IMG/VR virus record: IMGVR_UViG_3300042987_000477
Coordinates: 1-29,711 of that record
DNA length: 29,711 bases
Direction: 5' to 3' (one strand)
DNA from: a virus
Shown here: in pieces, positions 1-7,254 of the stretch
Layout: each line of letters starts with the position of its first letter
How positions within the stretch are numbered: the stretch's first letter is position 1
Made by a program: the position numbers and the translations under genes
Notes under the pieces: model-generated
Database searches by the model: none
What the model was told of the DNA's origin: nothing
Seen by the model: only the letters and a program-made list of their open reading frames with translations

Positions 1-1578
1 GAGGTGCTGGCTGATGTGCGCGACGGCGTGCTGCGTAATGTTTCCTTTGGCTACGCAATCAGCGAAATGGAGCAAAGAGGCAGCGGCGACTTCGTTGCTA
101 CCAGCTGGGCTCCTTACGAGATTAGCGTGGTTAGCATACCTGCAGACCCCACTGTGGGTATGGGTCGGTCACTTGAGACCGATCCTGCGGCCACAGCCGC
201 ATCACCAACCCCCGAAACAGAACCTGAGGTTCCGATGGAAAACACCCCCGATCTGACGGCGGTGCGGGCTGAAGCGGCTGCTGAGGCTGCCAAAGCTGAG
301 CGCGCCCGTATTGCCGGCATCACTGCCCTGACCGAAAAGCACGGCATGGCCGATCTCGGTCGCCAGCTGATCGACGGCGGCCGCAGCCTTGATGAGGCTC
401 GCGCCGTTGTGCTCGACAAGCTGGGCGCCAAGCCTGTTGAGACTGTCGCCCCTGTGGAGATGGCCTCTGAGGAGCGCGCCAACTACAGCATCACCGCTGG
501 TATCCGCGCGATGCTGACCGGCGACTGGTCCAGCCGCGAGGCCGGCCTGGTGCGTGAGCTGTCGCGTGAGGTGGAGAAGTCCGGTGTGTCCAAGACCACC
601 GAGCGCAGCTTCTTCGTTCCCTTCGCTGCCCTGAACCAGCGCGCCACCTACGTGACCTCTGGTGCCACCACCGGCGGCAACCTGGTGCAGACCGATCTGC
701 TGGCTGAGGACTTCATCGAGTTCCTGCGGAACAACGCCCTGATGCTGCAGCTGGGCGTGCGCACCATGCCTGGCCTGGTGGGCAACGTGGCGATCCCCCG
801 CCGCTCTGGTGTGGCTTCGACCTACTACCTGAGCACCCAGACCACCGCGATCACCCAGTCGGAGAGCACCTTCGACCAGGTGACCATGAGCCCCAAGAAC
901 CTGGCCGCTCTGTCCAAGTACAGCCGCCAGACCTTGCTGCAGGGCACCCCTGGCATCGAGGAGCTGGTGCGTCGTGACCTGACCGATGGCATCAACCTCG
1001 CCATCGACCTGGGCATCCTGAACGGTTCTGGCTCCAGCGGCCAGCCCACCGGCATCATGCAGACCTCCGGCATCGGCTCTGTGGCGATGGGCACCAACGG
1101 TGGCGCCATCACCCTCGAGAAGGTGGTTGATCTGGAAACTGCCGTGATGCAGGTCAACGGTGCGGTGAACCCCGCCAACGTGGCCTACCTCACCAACTAC
1201 AAGGTGATGGCAGCCCTCAAGAAGCTGCGTGCTGGTGGCTCCACCACCGGCGACGGTCCGTTCCTGTTCAACACGGATCTGGCCGGTATCGGCCGCGGTC
1301 CTACCCCCGCTCAGCTGAACGGCTACCCCCTCGCTGCCACCAACCAGGTGCCCAGCACCCTGACCAAGGGCTCCAGCTCGGGCGTCTGCTCCGCGCTGGT
1401 GATGGGTGACTTCAGCCAGGCAATGGTTGGTTTCTGGGGCAACGGCCTCGAGATCACCGTGGGCGAAGATCAGGACGACTTCAGCAAGGCTCTGACCAGC
1501 GTTCGCGGCATCGTCACCTATGACGTGGCCGTGCGCGATCCCAAGAGCTTCGCAGCCATCCTGGACATCACCACCTGA
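1..1578 (+). CDS. Prohead protease / HK97-type major capsid protein fusion (5' end outside window)
   Basis: The frame is open from base 1, so the gene starts upstream; 525 residues are visible. Residues 1-57 match the C-terminal part of HK97-family prohead proteases (VRDGVLRNVSFGY, then PYEISVVSIPADPTVGMGRS). An acidic, Pro/Ala-rich linker (about 58-80) and a charged helical region (about 80-160, like the scaffolding delta domain) follow. Residues about 160-525 form the HK97-fold capsid protein, with typical stretches such as ATTGGNLVQTD, SPKNLAALSKYSRQ and NGSGSSGQPTGIM. In this family the protease cuts the delta domain from capsid protein during procapsid maturation. Having both in one frame implies self-cleavage or internal initiation; an internal ATG with a ribosome binding site at 235 would give capsid protein alone (447 aa). 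The family call is firm; how capsid protein is released is inferred. Confidence 0.93.
   Translation, partial: EVLADVRDGVLRNVSFGYAISEMEQRGSGDFVATSWAPYEISVVSIPADPTVGMGRSLETDPAATAASPTPETEPEVPMENTPDLTAVRAEAAAEAAKAERARIAGITALTEKHGMADLGRQLIDGGRSLDEARAVVLDKLGAKPVETVAPVEMASEERANYSITAGIRAMLTGDWSSREAGLVRELSREVEKSGVSKTTERSFFVPFAALNQRATYVTSGATTGGNLVQTDLLAEDFIEFLRNNALMLQLGVRTMPGLVGNVAIPRRSGVASTYYLSTQTTAITQSESTFDQVTMSPKNLAALSKYSRQTLLQGTPGIEELVRRDLTDGINLAIDLGILNGSGSSGQPTGIMQTSGIGSVAMGTNGGAITLEKVVDLETAVMQVNGAVNPANVAYLTNYKVMAALKKLRAGGSTTGDGPFLFNTDLAGIGRGPTPAQLNGYPLAATNQVPSTLTKGSSSGVCSALVMGDFSQAMVGFWGNGLEITVGEDQDDFSKALTSVRGIVTYDVAVRDPKSFAAILDITT
226..237 (+). promoter_or_regulatory. Internal ribosome binding site and in-frame ATG for capsid protein alone
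   Basis: GAGG at 226-229 lies 5 bases before ATG at 235, in frame with the protease-capsid fusion. Translation from here would give a 447-aa product beginning MENTPDLTAVRAEAAAEAA, the natural beginning of a delta domain. The position just after the protease and linker makes this more than a random Met. No initiation can be proved from sequence alone. Confidence 0.5.
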
Positions 1579-1586
1579 TAGGAGCC

Positions 1587-1614
1587 GGGGGCGGGCAACC
1601 GCCCCCCTTTTTTT
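1587..1614 (+). terminator. Rho-independent terminator after the capsid gene
   Basis: A perfect 8-bp GC stem (GGGGGCGG / CCGCCCCC) closes a GCAA tetraloop and is followed by C and seven T. It lies 8 bases after the capsid stop and ends 2 bases before the next ATG. Partial termination here would give high capsid and lower connector/tail expression. Confidence 0.88.
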
Positions 1615-1616
1615 CG

Positions 1617-1808
1617 ATGAAGGTTCTCATCTCTAGCGACTGCGCAGCACGCGGTGAGTATCTCGAGGCCGGCAAGGTCTACGAGCTGGACTCTGACGTG
1701 GCTGCTGAGCTGCTCCGCATGGGCCGCGCTGTTGAGGCGCCGGCTGAGGAACCCAAGCCCAAGGCAACCCGCAAGGCCAAGGCGGAGGCCGCCAATGGCG
1801 CTGACTGA
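1617..1808 (+). CDS. Small head-completion-region protein, unknown function
   Basis: 63 aa, beginning MKVLISSDCAARGEYLEAGKVYELDSDVAAELLRMGRA and ending in a Lys/Ala/Glu-rich tail. Short proteins of this pattern (a beta strand, 'G..Y.AG..Y.l....A..L...G.A', charged tail) are common between capsid and connector genes of siphophages, but their role is not established. The start codon follows the capsid terminator almost directly. The only good Shine-Dalgarno sequence (AGGAG at 1580-1584) is 5' of the hairpin, so the hairpin would have to fold to bring it near the ATG. The gene overlaps the next one by 14 bases. Confidence 0.75.
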   Translation: MKVLISSDCAARGEYLEAGKVYELDSDVAAELLRMGRAVEAPAEEPKPKATRKAKAEAANGAD

Positions 1809-2073
1809 GGATTTGGCAGTCTTCCTGAATGACTTTGGCGTCAGCTGCACCGCTGGCGCGATCACTGCGCTGGGCATCCTCGACATGCCGACGCAGGTGC
1901 TGGCCGGCGAGATGGTGCTCAGCACTGACTACACTCTGACGGCGCGGTTCGCTGATTTCGGCGGGCTGAAGTATGGCGACCCGATCAGCGTGGCCGGTGT
2001 GAACTATCAAGTCCGCGAGACGCGCCAGCTTGACGATGGTGCTTTCGTGGAGATTGGGCTGCAGAAGGTATGA
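1795..2073 (+). CDS. Head-tail joining protein (lambda gpFII-like)
   Basis: 92 aa from ATG 1795, chosen because GGAGG lies at 1784-1788 and the protein then starts MALTEDLAVFLNDFGV. The C-terminal half (GDPISVAGVNYQVRETRQLDDGAFVEIGL) has the 'G..i...g..Y.Vr......DG....i.L' pattern of lambda gpFII and related joining proteins, which bind the capsid portal vertex and give the docking surface for the tail. Location between capsid and tail-terminator genes agrees. A longer reading from an upstream GTG would run across the previous gene and is unlikely. Function is inferred from pattern and position. Confidence 0.72.
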   Translation: MALTEDLAVFLNDFGVSCTAGAITALGILDMPTQVLAGEMVLSTDYTLTARFADFGGLKYGDPISVAGVNYQVRETRQLDDGAFVEIGLQKV

Positions 2074-2498
2074 CCACCCGCCGCGAGACAATCCTGGCCG
2101 CTGTGCGCACCGCTCTGACGGGCACCACCGGCGTGAGCACGCGGATCTACCGCAGCCGTGTTGAGCCGATGGCACGGGCCGAGAGCCCGGCGATCGTGGT
2201 GGAGCCGGTGAGCGATACCGCTGAGCAGAACACCAGCCTGCCCACGCTGGACTGGAGCCTGACGGTGCGGATCGCGGTGATTGTGCGTGGCGCCATCCCT
2301 GATCAGCTGGCCGATCCGATCGTTGAGGATCTGCACTCCAAGCTGATGGCAGATCTAACCCTTGGAGGAGTAGCGATGGACATCAGACCGCAAGCTGTGA
2401 ACTTCGAACTGGTCGAGGCTGATCAGCCAGCAGGTGTGATCAGCTGCGACTATCTGATCCGTTACCGGACCGCTAACGCTAACCTCGCAACAGCGTGA
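2070..2498 (+). CDS. Tail terminator / minor tail protein U-like
   Basis: 142 aa. It starts MTTRRETILAAVRTALTGTTGVSTRIYRSRVEPMARAESPAIVVEP, continues with alternating strands (DWSLTVRIAVIVRG) and ends with a beta segment (GVISCDYLIRYRTA). This layout (N-terminal helix, 'R.ipl...e.PaivV.p', then strands ending in a Y.i.YRT segment) is typical of the gpU family, which caps the tail tube and stops its polymerisation. ATG overlaps the previous stop (ATGA). The next gene starts inside its stop codon, so translation is probably coupled. Confidence 0.7.
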   Translation: MTTRRETILAAVRTALTGTTGVSTRIYRSRVEPMARAESPAIVVEPVSDTAEQNTSLPTLDWSLTVRIAVIVRGAIPDQLADPIVEDLHSKLMADLTLGGVAMDIRPQAVNFELVEADQPAGVISCDYLIRYRTANANLATA

Positions 2499-2665
2499 TG
2501 GCTACGATGATGGATGAATACCACGGGCAAGGCGGGACCTACCTGCTGGATCCCAAAACCGGCAAACGGAAGCTCATCGAGCGGACAGAGCCGGCCAATC
2601 CCTCTGAACCCCAAGCCGAGGAACTGAGCGATGGCTCTGACACGCAAGAGACTGATCCAGGTTAA
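2498..2665 (+). CDS. Short acidic protein between tail terminator and tail tube, unknown function
   Basis: 55 aa, MATMMDEYHGQGGTYLLDPK then TGKRKLIERTEPANPSEPQA and an acidic tail. The core 'HG.GG.Yl.dp.tG.R.LieRT.PA' is a pattern I recognise from small proteins at this place in many siphophage tail operons, though no function is assigned. It starts in the stop codon of the preceding gene (GTGATG) and runs 35 bases into the tail tube gene in another frame, so it is a genuine overlapping gene. Confidence 0.7.
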   Translation: MATMMDEYHGQGGTYLLDPKTGKRKLIERTEPANPSEPQAEELSDGSDTQETDPG

Positions 2666-3560
2666 AAAGGAATCCACCTACGGGACCGACAGCACCCCTG
2701 CCGGTACTGACGCCCTGCTGGTGCGCAACCTGGAGATCACCCCAATCGAGGCCGATGTTGTCAGCCGCGACCTGATCCGCAACTACCTCGGCAACAGCCC
2801 GCAGCTGCTGGCCAACAGCCGGGTGAGCATCACCTTCCAGGTGGAACTAGCTGGTTCCGGCACTGCTGGCACGGCGCCCCGCTACGGCGCGCTGCTGCAG
2901 GCTTGCGGCCTGTCGGAGACGATCGTGGCCAGCACCAGCGTCACCTATGCGCCGGTGAGCAGCAGCTTCAGCTCGACCACGATCTACTTCAACAACGACG
3001 GCATCCGCCACATCCTCACCGGCTGCCGCGGCACCTTCACGCTGAACGCCGAAGTGGGTCAGATCCCCACGATCGACTTCACCATGGTCGGTGTCTACAA
3101 CGCCCCGACCGATACGGCGCTGCCCGCCACCACCTACAGCGCACAGGCCAGCCCGCTGATCTTCAAGCAGGGCAACACCTCGGCCTTCCAGTTCTTCAGC
3201 TACGCAGGCTGCCTGCAGTCGGTGTCGTTCGACATCGCAAACGAGACGGTCTACCGCGAGCTGGTGGGCTGCACGAAAGAGGTGATGATCACCAACCGTG
3301 CCCCCAGCGGCACCGTGCTGATCGAGGCTCCTGCTCTGGCGACGAAGGATTACTTCAACCTCGCTCAGACCGAGACCACCGGAAACCTCACCTTCCTGCA
3401 CGGCACCACTGCCGGCAACCGTGTCACCTTCACGGCTGGCCAGTGCGACATCTCGAATCCGTCCTACGCGGATCAGGATGGCGTGCAGATGCTGAGCATC
3501 CCCTACGTTGCCGTTCCGACCACGGCCGGCAATGATGAACTGAGCCTCGCCTTTACCTGA
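2631..3560 (+). CDS. Major tail tube protein
   Basis: 309 aa, MALTRKRLIQVKKESTYGTD. The N-terminus has the 'KR..l.v..E.tyGtd..p.g.dAl.v.n..i.p.e...v.rd..r...G' layout of a siphophage tail tube family. The rest is strand-rich with little charge, including VSITFQVELAGSGTAGTAPRYGALLQACGL, usual for the beta-barrel that stacks in hexameric rings around the tape measure. No extra Ig-like surface domain is evident. It lies two genes before the chaperone pair, as in lambda (V before G/T). AAGCCGAGGAACTGAGCG precedes the ATG, with GAGGAA as ribosome binding site. Confidence 0.88.
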   Translation: MALTRKRLIQVKKESTYGTDSTPAGTDALLVRNLEITPIEADVVSRDLIRNYLGNSPQLLANSRVSITFQVELAGSGTAGTAPRYGALLQACGLSETIVASTSVTYAPVSSSFSSTTIYFNNDGIRHILTGCRGTFTLNAEVGQIPTIDFTMVGVYNAPTDTALPATTYSAQASPLIFKQGNTSAFQFFSYAGCLQSVSFDIANETVYRELVGCTKEVMITNRAPSGTVLIEAPALATKDYFNLAQTETTGNLTFLHGTTAGNRVTFTAGQCDISNPSYADQDGVQMLSIPYVAVPTTAGNDELSLAFT

Positions 3561-3572
3561 TAGGAGCCCTGC

Positions 3573-3932
3573 ATGGCGTTTGTTCTCAAGCAGTCCGACA
3601 CCTACGTCTGGCCGGTCACCTTTGACATTCCCGTCGATGGTGGCCGCCACGAACGGCAAACATTTGACGGTGAGTTCAAACGCCTGCCGCAGAGCCAAGT
3701 CGGCCCGATGGTGGCCGAGCTGACGAAACTCGAGGATCTTGGCGATCTGGATCGCATCACCGAAATCGCGCGTGAGCTGCTGGTGGGCTGGTCCGGTGTG
3801 ACCGGCGACGATGGCAAGGAAGTTCCCTACAGCCAGAAGGCGCTCGACCAGCTGCTCGAGGTGCCGTTCCTCGCGGTGGCGGTGCTGAAGGCGTACATGG
3901 ACAGCATCAAGGGAGCCAAGAGAAAAAACTGA
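3573..3932 (+). CDS. Tail assembly chaperone (lambda gpG-like)
   Basis: 119 aa, MAFVLKQSDTYVWPVTFDIP. It has the size, position (between tail tube and tape measure) and helical C-terminal half of gpG-type chaperones, which coat the tape measure protein during tail assembly. GGAG lies 9 bases before the ATG. Its last codons are AGA AAA AAC TGA, which form an exact -1 slippery heptamer. A fraction of ribosomes should continue into the downstream frame to make a 225-aa G-T fusion. The junction 5' of this gene repeats the sequence ACCTGATAGGAGCC that also follows the capsid gene. Confidence 0.87.
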   Translation: MAFVLKQSDTYVWPVTFDIPVDGGRHERQTFDGEFKRLPQSQVGPMVAELTKLEDLGDLDRITEIARELLVGWSGVTGDDGKEVPYSQKALDQLLEVPFLAVAVLKAYMDSIKGAKRKN

Positions 3933-3961
3933 TCGAGGCCGCTGAGCATTGGGCCGGCGGC
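3923..3961 (+). other. Programmed -1 ribosomal frameshift site
   Basis: The heptamer A AAA AAC (3923-3929) is in the correct phase, followed at once by the zero-frame TGA (3930-3932). Slippage leads into an open frame to 4249. A possible stimulatory hairpin, GCCGC (3938-3942) with GCGGC (3957-3961), begins 8 bases downstream, within the usual spacer range. Frameshifting at this gene pair is the rule in siphophages; efficiency is unknown. Confidence 0.88.
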
Positions 3962-4249
3962 GGTGTTGTGGATGAAACGGAGGCTGACGCAGCTGCGCTG
4001 GGTATCGTGATGCCGGAGCAGCCGCCGGAGGATTTCGAGGTGTGGGAGGAGAACTGGCCGGTGGTGGAGATGTTCCTGCGAGCGCAGACGCAGTGGCGCA
4101 CCACGATGAACGGCTTGCTGGGCCTCGATTACGGAGCTGTGGCGTGGCTCCTTAGACTGTATGAAGTAGAAGACCAGCGCGCGCTCCTGGAGGACCTGCA
4201 GGTGATGGAGGCAGCAGTGCTAGTCGTGTTCCAGAAGCGGAGCAGCTGA
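3929..4249 (+). CDS. Tail chaperone T part, expressed as frameshift fusion (DUF1799-like)
   Basis: 106 residues are added after Asn119 of the G-like protein, beginning LIEAAEHWAGGGVVDETEAD. The core PEDFEVWEENWPVVEMFLRAQTQW...GLDYGAVAWLLRLYEVED matches the DUF1799 pattern ('fevwpeNwpav..Fl...TQWr.g..G..GLDY.a....l...g'), found directly before tape measure genes. A GTG at 3968 could in theory start a free 93-aa protein, but no ribosome binding site precedes it, so the frameshift route is preferred. In lambda the T part binds tail tube protein and brings it to the G-coated tape measure. Confidence 0.85.
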   Translation: MIEAAEHWAGGGVVDETEADAAALGIVMPEQPPEDFEVWEENWPVVEMFLRAQTQWRTTMNGLLGLDYGAVAWLLRLYEVEDQRALLEDLQVMEAAVLVVFQKRSS

Positions 4250-4250
4250 G

Positions 4251-6533
4251 ATGAACCTCGAGGCGCTGCTGCGGATCCGCGCAAACGTTCAAGGCGAGAA
4301 CAACATTCGCCGGCTTGGCAACTCGCTGCAGGGACTGCAGGGACAAGCGAAGAATGCGGCGATGGCGCTGTCCGGCTTGCGCGCCGGCGTTGGCGGCCTT
4401 ATCGGCTTGGTTGGCGGCGGGTTCATCGTCAGCAAGATTTTTGGTGACACGGCAACGCTGCAAAGCCAAGCACGAAGCCTTGAGGTGCTGACGGGCAATG
4501 CGAAGATCGCCGGTCAGATCGTTAGGGAGCTGCAGGCTTACGGATCTGCAACACCGTTTGAGTCAACGGAACTTATTGAAACAGCCAAGAGGCTGAACGC
4601 CTTCGGTGTTGGGGCAAACGAGGTCGTGAGCACCGTAAAACGGCTTGGTGATGTCGCCGGTGCAACCGGCGCCAACCTTGGCGAGTTGGCAACAGCTTAT
4701 GGCCAAGTCATCTCGAAAGGCCGGCTGCAAGGTGAGGAGCTGCTTCAGTTCCAAGAGCGTGGCGTGGCGCTGTCTCAAGAACTGCAGAAGATGTACAAGC
4801 TGCAGGGCCAAGAGTTCACCAAAGCGTTGGAAGGCGGCAGGATCAGCGCCGAAGCTGTGGAGGTGGCGATTGAACGTCTGACGGACAAGGGCGGCAAATA
4901 CGCAGATGGTGCGATCGCTCAGAGTGACACGCTGAACGGCAAGCTCAGCACCCTTAAAGATACTGTCACTGCTCTGTCGCAGACGCTGGGCAAGATCCTA
5001 GAGCCAGCATTGCAGCGCATCCTCACGTTCGCCACTGACATTCTCGACACTATTAACAAAAGCATCCAGACAGCAATCAACGGCCCGCAGAACGCAAACA
5101 CTATCGCCTCGGTCAGGGCAGGCCAGCTGCCTTTCGGCGGTGCCGGAGCTGTGGACAAGATCATTGGCGAAGCCCGCAGAAGGCAGCTACAGGATCAGGC
5201 AGGCCCAGGTTTCCTTGGTCTTGGCTTTGATACTAATCAGTTCATCAAACTGCTGCAGCAACAGCCTGAGTTCAGGCAAGCATTGCGGCCACCAAACCGG
5301 CCTCGTGCCATACCGGCGCTTCTTCCTGGCAGAGCCGACACCGCAGAAGCCGAAGCCCGCAAGGCTGCAGCAGAAGCCAAACGTGCTGCTGCGGAACAGG
5401 AACGCCTAGAGGATCGCCGCAAGCGTTTGACGCTTAACACTATCGATCTTCAGCGTCAGCTCCAGGACAGCGTGGCTGACGTGAACGCGGCTTATGAAGG
5501 CATCGGCGCGACCCCGGTTGATCGGCTATTTCTGCAGCGTGATAAAGCAATCACCGAAAACAACCGTCTCGTTGATGAGCTGACCCGCGATGTGGTGAAA
5601 CTTGCCACTGAGGTGAACGAAGCCGGCGGCAAGCTGGACATCAAGCCGTTTGAAACGCTGATCAACACGCTGTCCGAGGCCAATGTTGCACTGGCCGACA
5701 AGGACTACCTCCAGGGCCTGAAGGATCTACTGCCGAGCCTGCAGGAGTATGACGCCAAGATCAAGGAAGTGCAGCGCGGCAAAACTGAGCTGACTGAGGT
5801 GGAGAAGCTGAACGCGCAGATCAACCTGCTGCAGCTGGACATCTTGGCGCAGACCAACCCGGCACTGGCTGAGCATGTTCGGCTGCTGCGTGAACGCGCC
5901 AAGGCGCTCGATGACGCAACGGCCAAGCAGAAGAAAGACAGCGAGTCGATTGGCGCCGGCATCCGCGACCGGCTGCAAGAGTATTACAACAGCGTCAAGG
6001 ACCTCGGCGGCGCCATTGGCGATGCGGTGGTGAGCGGCCTGCAGGGACTGGAAGATCAGCTGACGGCGTTTGTCACCACCGGCAAGGCCAACTTCAAGGA
6101 GCTGGCCGCCAGCATCCTCTCCGACCTGGCGCGCATCGCACTGCGGGCGGCCATTATCCAGCCCATTGTTCAGGCGCTGGGCGGCATGTTCCCCGGCTTC
6201 AAGTTTGCTGACGGAGGCATCATGACCGGCGACGGTCCTATGCCGCTCAAAAAGTACGCCAACGGCGGCATCGCAAACACCCCGCAGCTGGCGCTGTTCG
6301 GTGAAGGCAGCAAGCCCGAGGCGTTTGTGCCGCTGCCTGACGGGCGCAGGATCCCCGTGGCCATGCAGGGCGGTGGCGGAAGCAGCACCAGCGTGACTGT
6401 GAACGTCGATGCCAAGGGCACCAGCGTGCAGGGCGACAGCGGCCGCGGCGAGCAGCTGGCGCGCGTGGTGGCGCAGGCAGTGCAGGCAGAATTGATCAAG
6501 CAGAAGCGGCCTGGCGGCCTGATAGCGGCGTAA
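4251..6533 (+). CDS. Tape measure protein
   Basis: 760 aa. Residues 1-35 resemble other tape measure N-termini (LRIRANVQGENNIRRLGNSLQGL). A Gly-rich hydrophobic segment (about 42-62, GVGGLIGLVGGGFIVSKIF) is followed by the conserved tape measure domain (about 70-240: LEVLTGN, ATPFESTELIETAKRLNAFG, ELATAYGQVISKGRLQGEELLQ, ERGVALSQEL). Residues about 365-400 are an Ala/Glu/Arg coiled coil. The C-terminus (about 645-720) has the lambda gpH-type FADGGIM...YANGGIA...LFGEGSKPEAFVPLPDGR segment. It sets tail length and is ejected with the DNA. At roughly 1.5 Angstrom per residue the tail would be about 110 nm. It starts one base after the T-part stop. Confidence 0.95.
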   Translation: MNLEALLRIRANVQGENNIRRLGNSLQGLQGQAKNAAMALSGLRAGVGGLIGLVGGGFIVSKIFGDTATLQSQARSLEVLTGNAKIAGQIVRELQAYGSATPFESTELIETAKRLNAFGVGANEVVSTVKRLGDVAGATGANLGELATAYGQVISKGRLQGEELLQFQERGVALSQELQKMYKLQGQEFTKALEGGRISAEAVEVAIERLTDKGGKYADGAIAQSDTLNGKLSTLKDTVTALSQTLGKILEPALQRILTFATDILDTINKSIQTAINGPQNANTIASVRAGQLPFGGAGAVDKIIGEARRRQLQDQAGPGFLGLGFDTNQFIKLLQQQPEFRQALRPPNRPRAIPALLPGRADTAEAEARKAAAEAKRAAAEQERLEDRRKRLTLNTIDLQRQLQDSVADVNAAYEGIGATPVDRLFLQRDKAITENNRLVDELTRDVVKLATEVNEAGGKLDIKPFETLINTLSEANVALADKDYLQGLKDLLPSLQEYDAKIKEVQRGKTELTEVEKLNAQINLLQLDILAQTNPALAEHVRLLRERAKALDDATAKQKKDSESIGAGIRDRLQEYYNSVKDLGGAIGDAVVSGLQGLEDQLTAFVTTGKANFKELAASILSDLARIALRAAIIQPIVQALGGMFPGFKFADGGIMTGDGPMPLKKYANGGIANTPQLALFGEGSKPEAFVPLPDGRRIPVAMQGGGGSSTSVTVNVDAKGTSVQGDSGRGEQLARVVAQAVQAELIKQKRPGGLIAA

Positions 6534-6535
6534 CC

Positions 6536-6871
6536 ATGGCGACTTTCACCTACACCCCCAGCTTTGAGGCCACCGAGAGCAGCAAGCCCCGTGTGCGCAG
6601 ATTTCAAGCGGGCGATGGCTACGAGCAGCGCATTCGCTTTGGCCTCCACACCGACCCGAAGGAGTGGAGCCTGACGTTCGCAAACCGCACCGACACCGAG
6701 CGCGACAACATCTTGGCCTTCCTGGAGGCACGCGGCGGCGTCGAGAGCTTCGACTGGACACCTCCCCGCGGCGCCGCTGGCAAATACGTTTGCGAGGAGT
6801 GGCAGACCACGCTCAGCAACTGCAACAATAACCAGATACAGGCAACATTCCGGGAGGTCTACGAGCCATGA
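6536..6871 (+). CDS. Minor tail protein M-like
   Basis: 111 aa, MATFTYTPSFEATESSKPRV. The pattern 'F.y.Ps......sskPrv....fGDGYeqR...Gln...ewsltf...t..e...I..Fl.ar.G..sF.wtPP', with the segment SFDWTPPRG, is characteristic of lambda gpM and its relatives, which act at the tail tip as part of the initiator complex. It starts 2 bases after the tape measure stop and ends in an ATGA overlap with the next gene. The order tape measure, M, (small gene), L, K, I, J is that of lambda. Confidence 0.88.
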   Translation: MATFTYTPSFEATESSKPRVRRFQAGDGYEQRIRFGLHTDPKEWSLTFANRTDTERDNILAFLEARGGVESFDWTPPRGAAGKYVCEEWQTTLSNCNNNQIQATFREVYEP

Positions 6872-7254
6872 GCACCATCGTCACCAGGGCTGGCAAAGGC
6901 AGTGCGCTAACGCACGCCGAGGTGGATGCCAATTTCACAAACCTTGGCTACTCAATTCCTGACAGTGCGCTGCAAGTAGCAACGCCCACAACCGGCACAA
7001 CTGTGACGGTAAATGACAACGCTGCCGCGCTAATTCTCAAGCACACCGCCACCATCGCAACGCTGACCATCGTTCTGCCGGCAAGTCCGGCAAACGGTCA
7101 AATTGTTCGCATCGGAACGCGCTCAACGGTCACCACGCTGACGCTAAACGCAAACACCGGGCAAACACGCTACGGCAACCCAACAACGATCACAGCAACA
7201 ACCCCCGTCGCCTTCATCTATGAGGCGGCAACACTCAGCTGGTATCGCGTCTGA
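6868..7254 (+). CDS. Small tail-tip-associated protein with 'THAEVDANFTNL' motif
   Basis: 128 aa, MSTIVTRAGKGSALTHAEVDANFTNLGYSI. The motif 'RaGKGs.LTHaEvDaNFtNL' is common at the N-terminus of phage tail fibre and tip proteins and probably attaches them to the tail. The rest is Thr/Ala-rich and strand-like (TPTTGTTVTVNDNAAALILKH; ANGQIVRIGTRSTVTTLTLN) and ends with an aromatic YEAATLSWYRV strand. This 'values, zero baseline, resulting shape' layout is seen in phage-surface beta domains. Lambda has no gene here, so it is an insertion between M and L. Function is unknown; a small decoration or receptor-contact role is a guess. Confidence 0.75.
   Translation: MSTIVTRAGKGSALTHAEVDANFTNLGYSIPDSALQVATPTTGTTVTVNDNAAALILKHTATIATLTIVLPASPANGQIVRIGTRSTVTTLTLNANTGQTRYGNPTTITATTPVAFIYEAATLSWYRV

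Noticed and set aside
2847-3698. 283-codon minus-strand frame opposite the tail tube gene
   Set aside because: Antisense shadow of the tail tube protein; typical Gly/Val/Arg/Ala composition.
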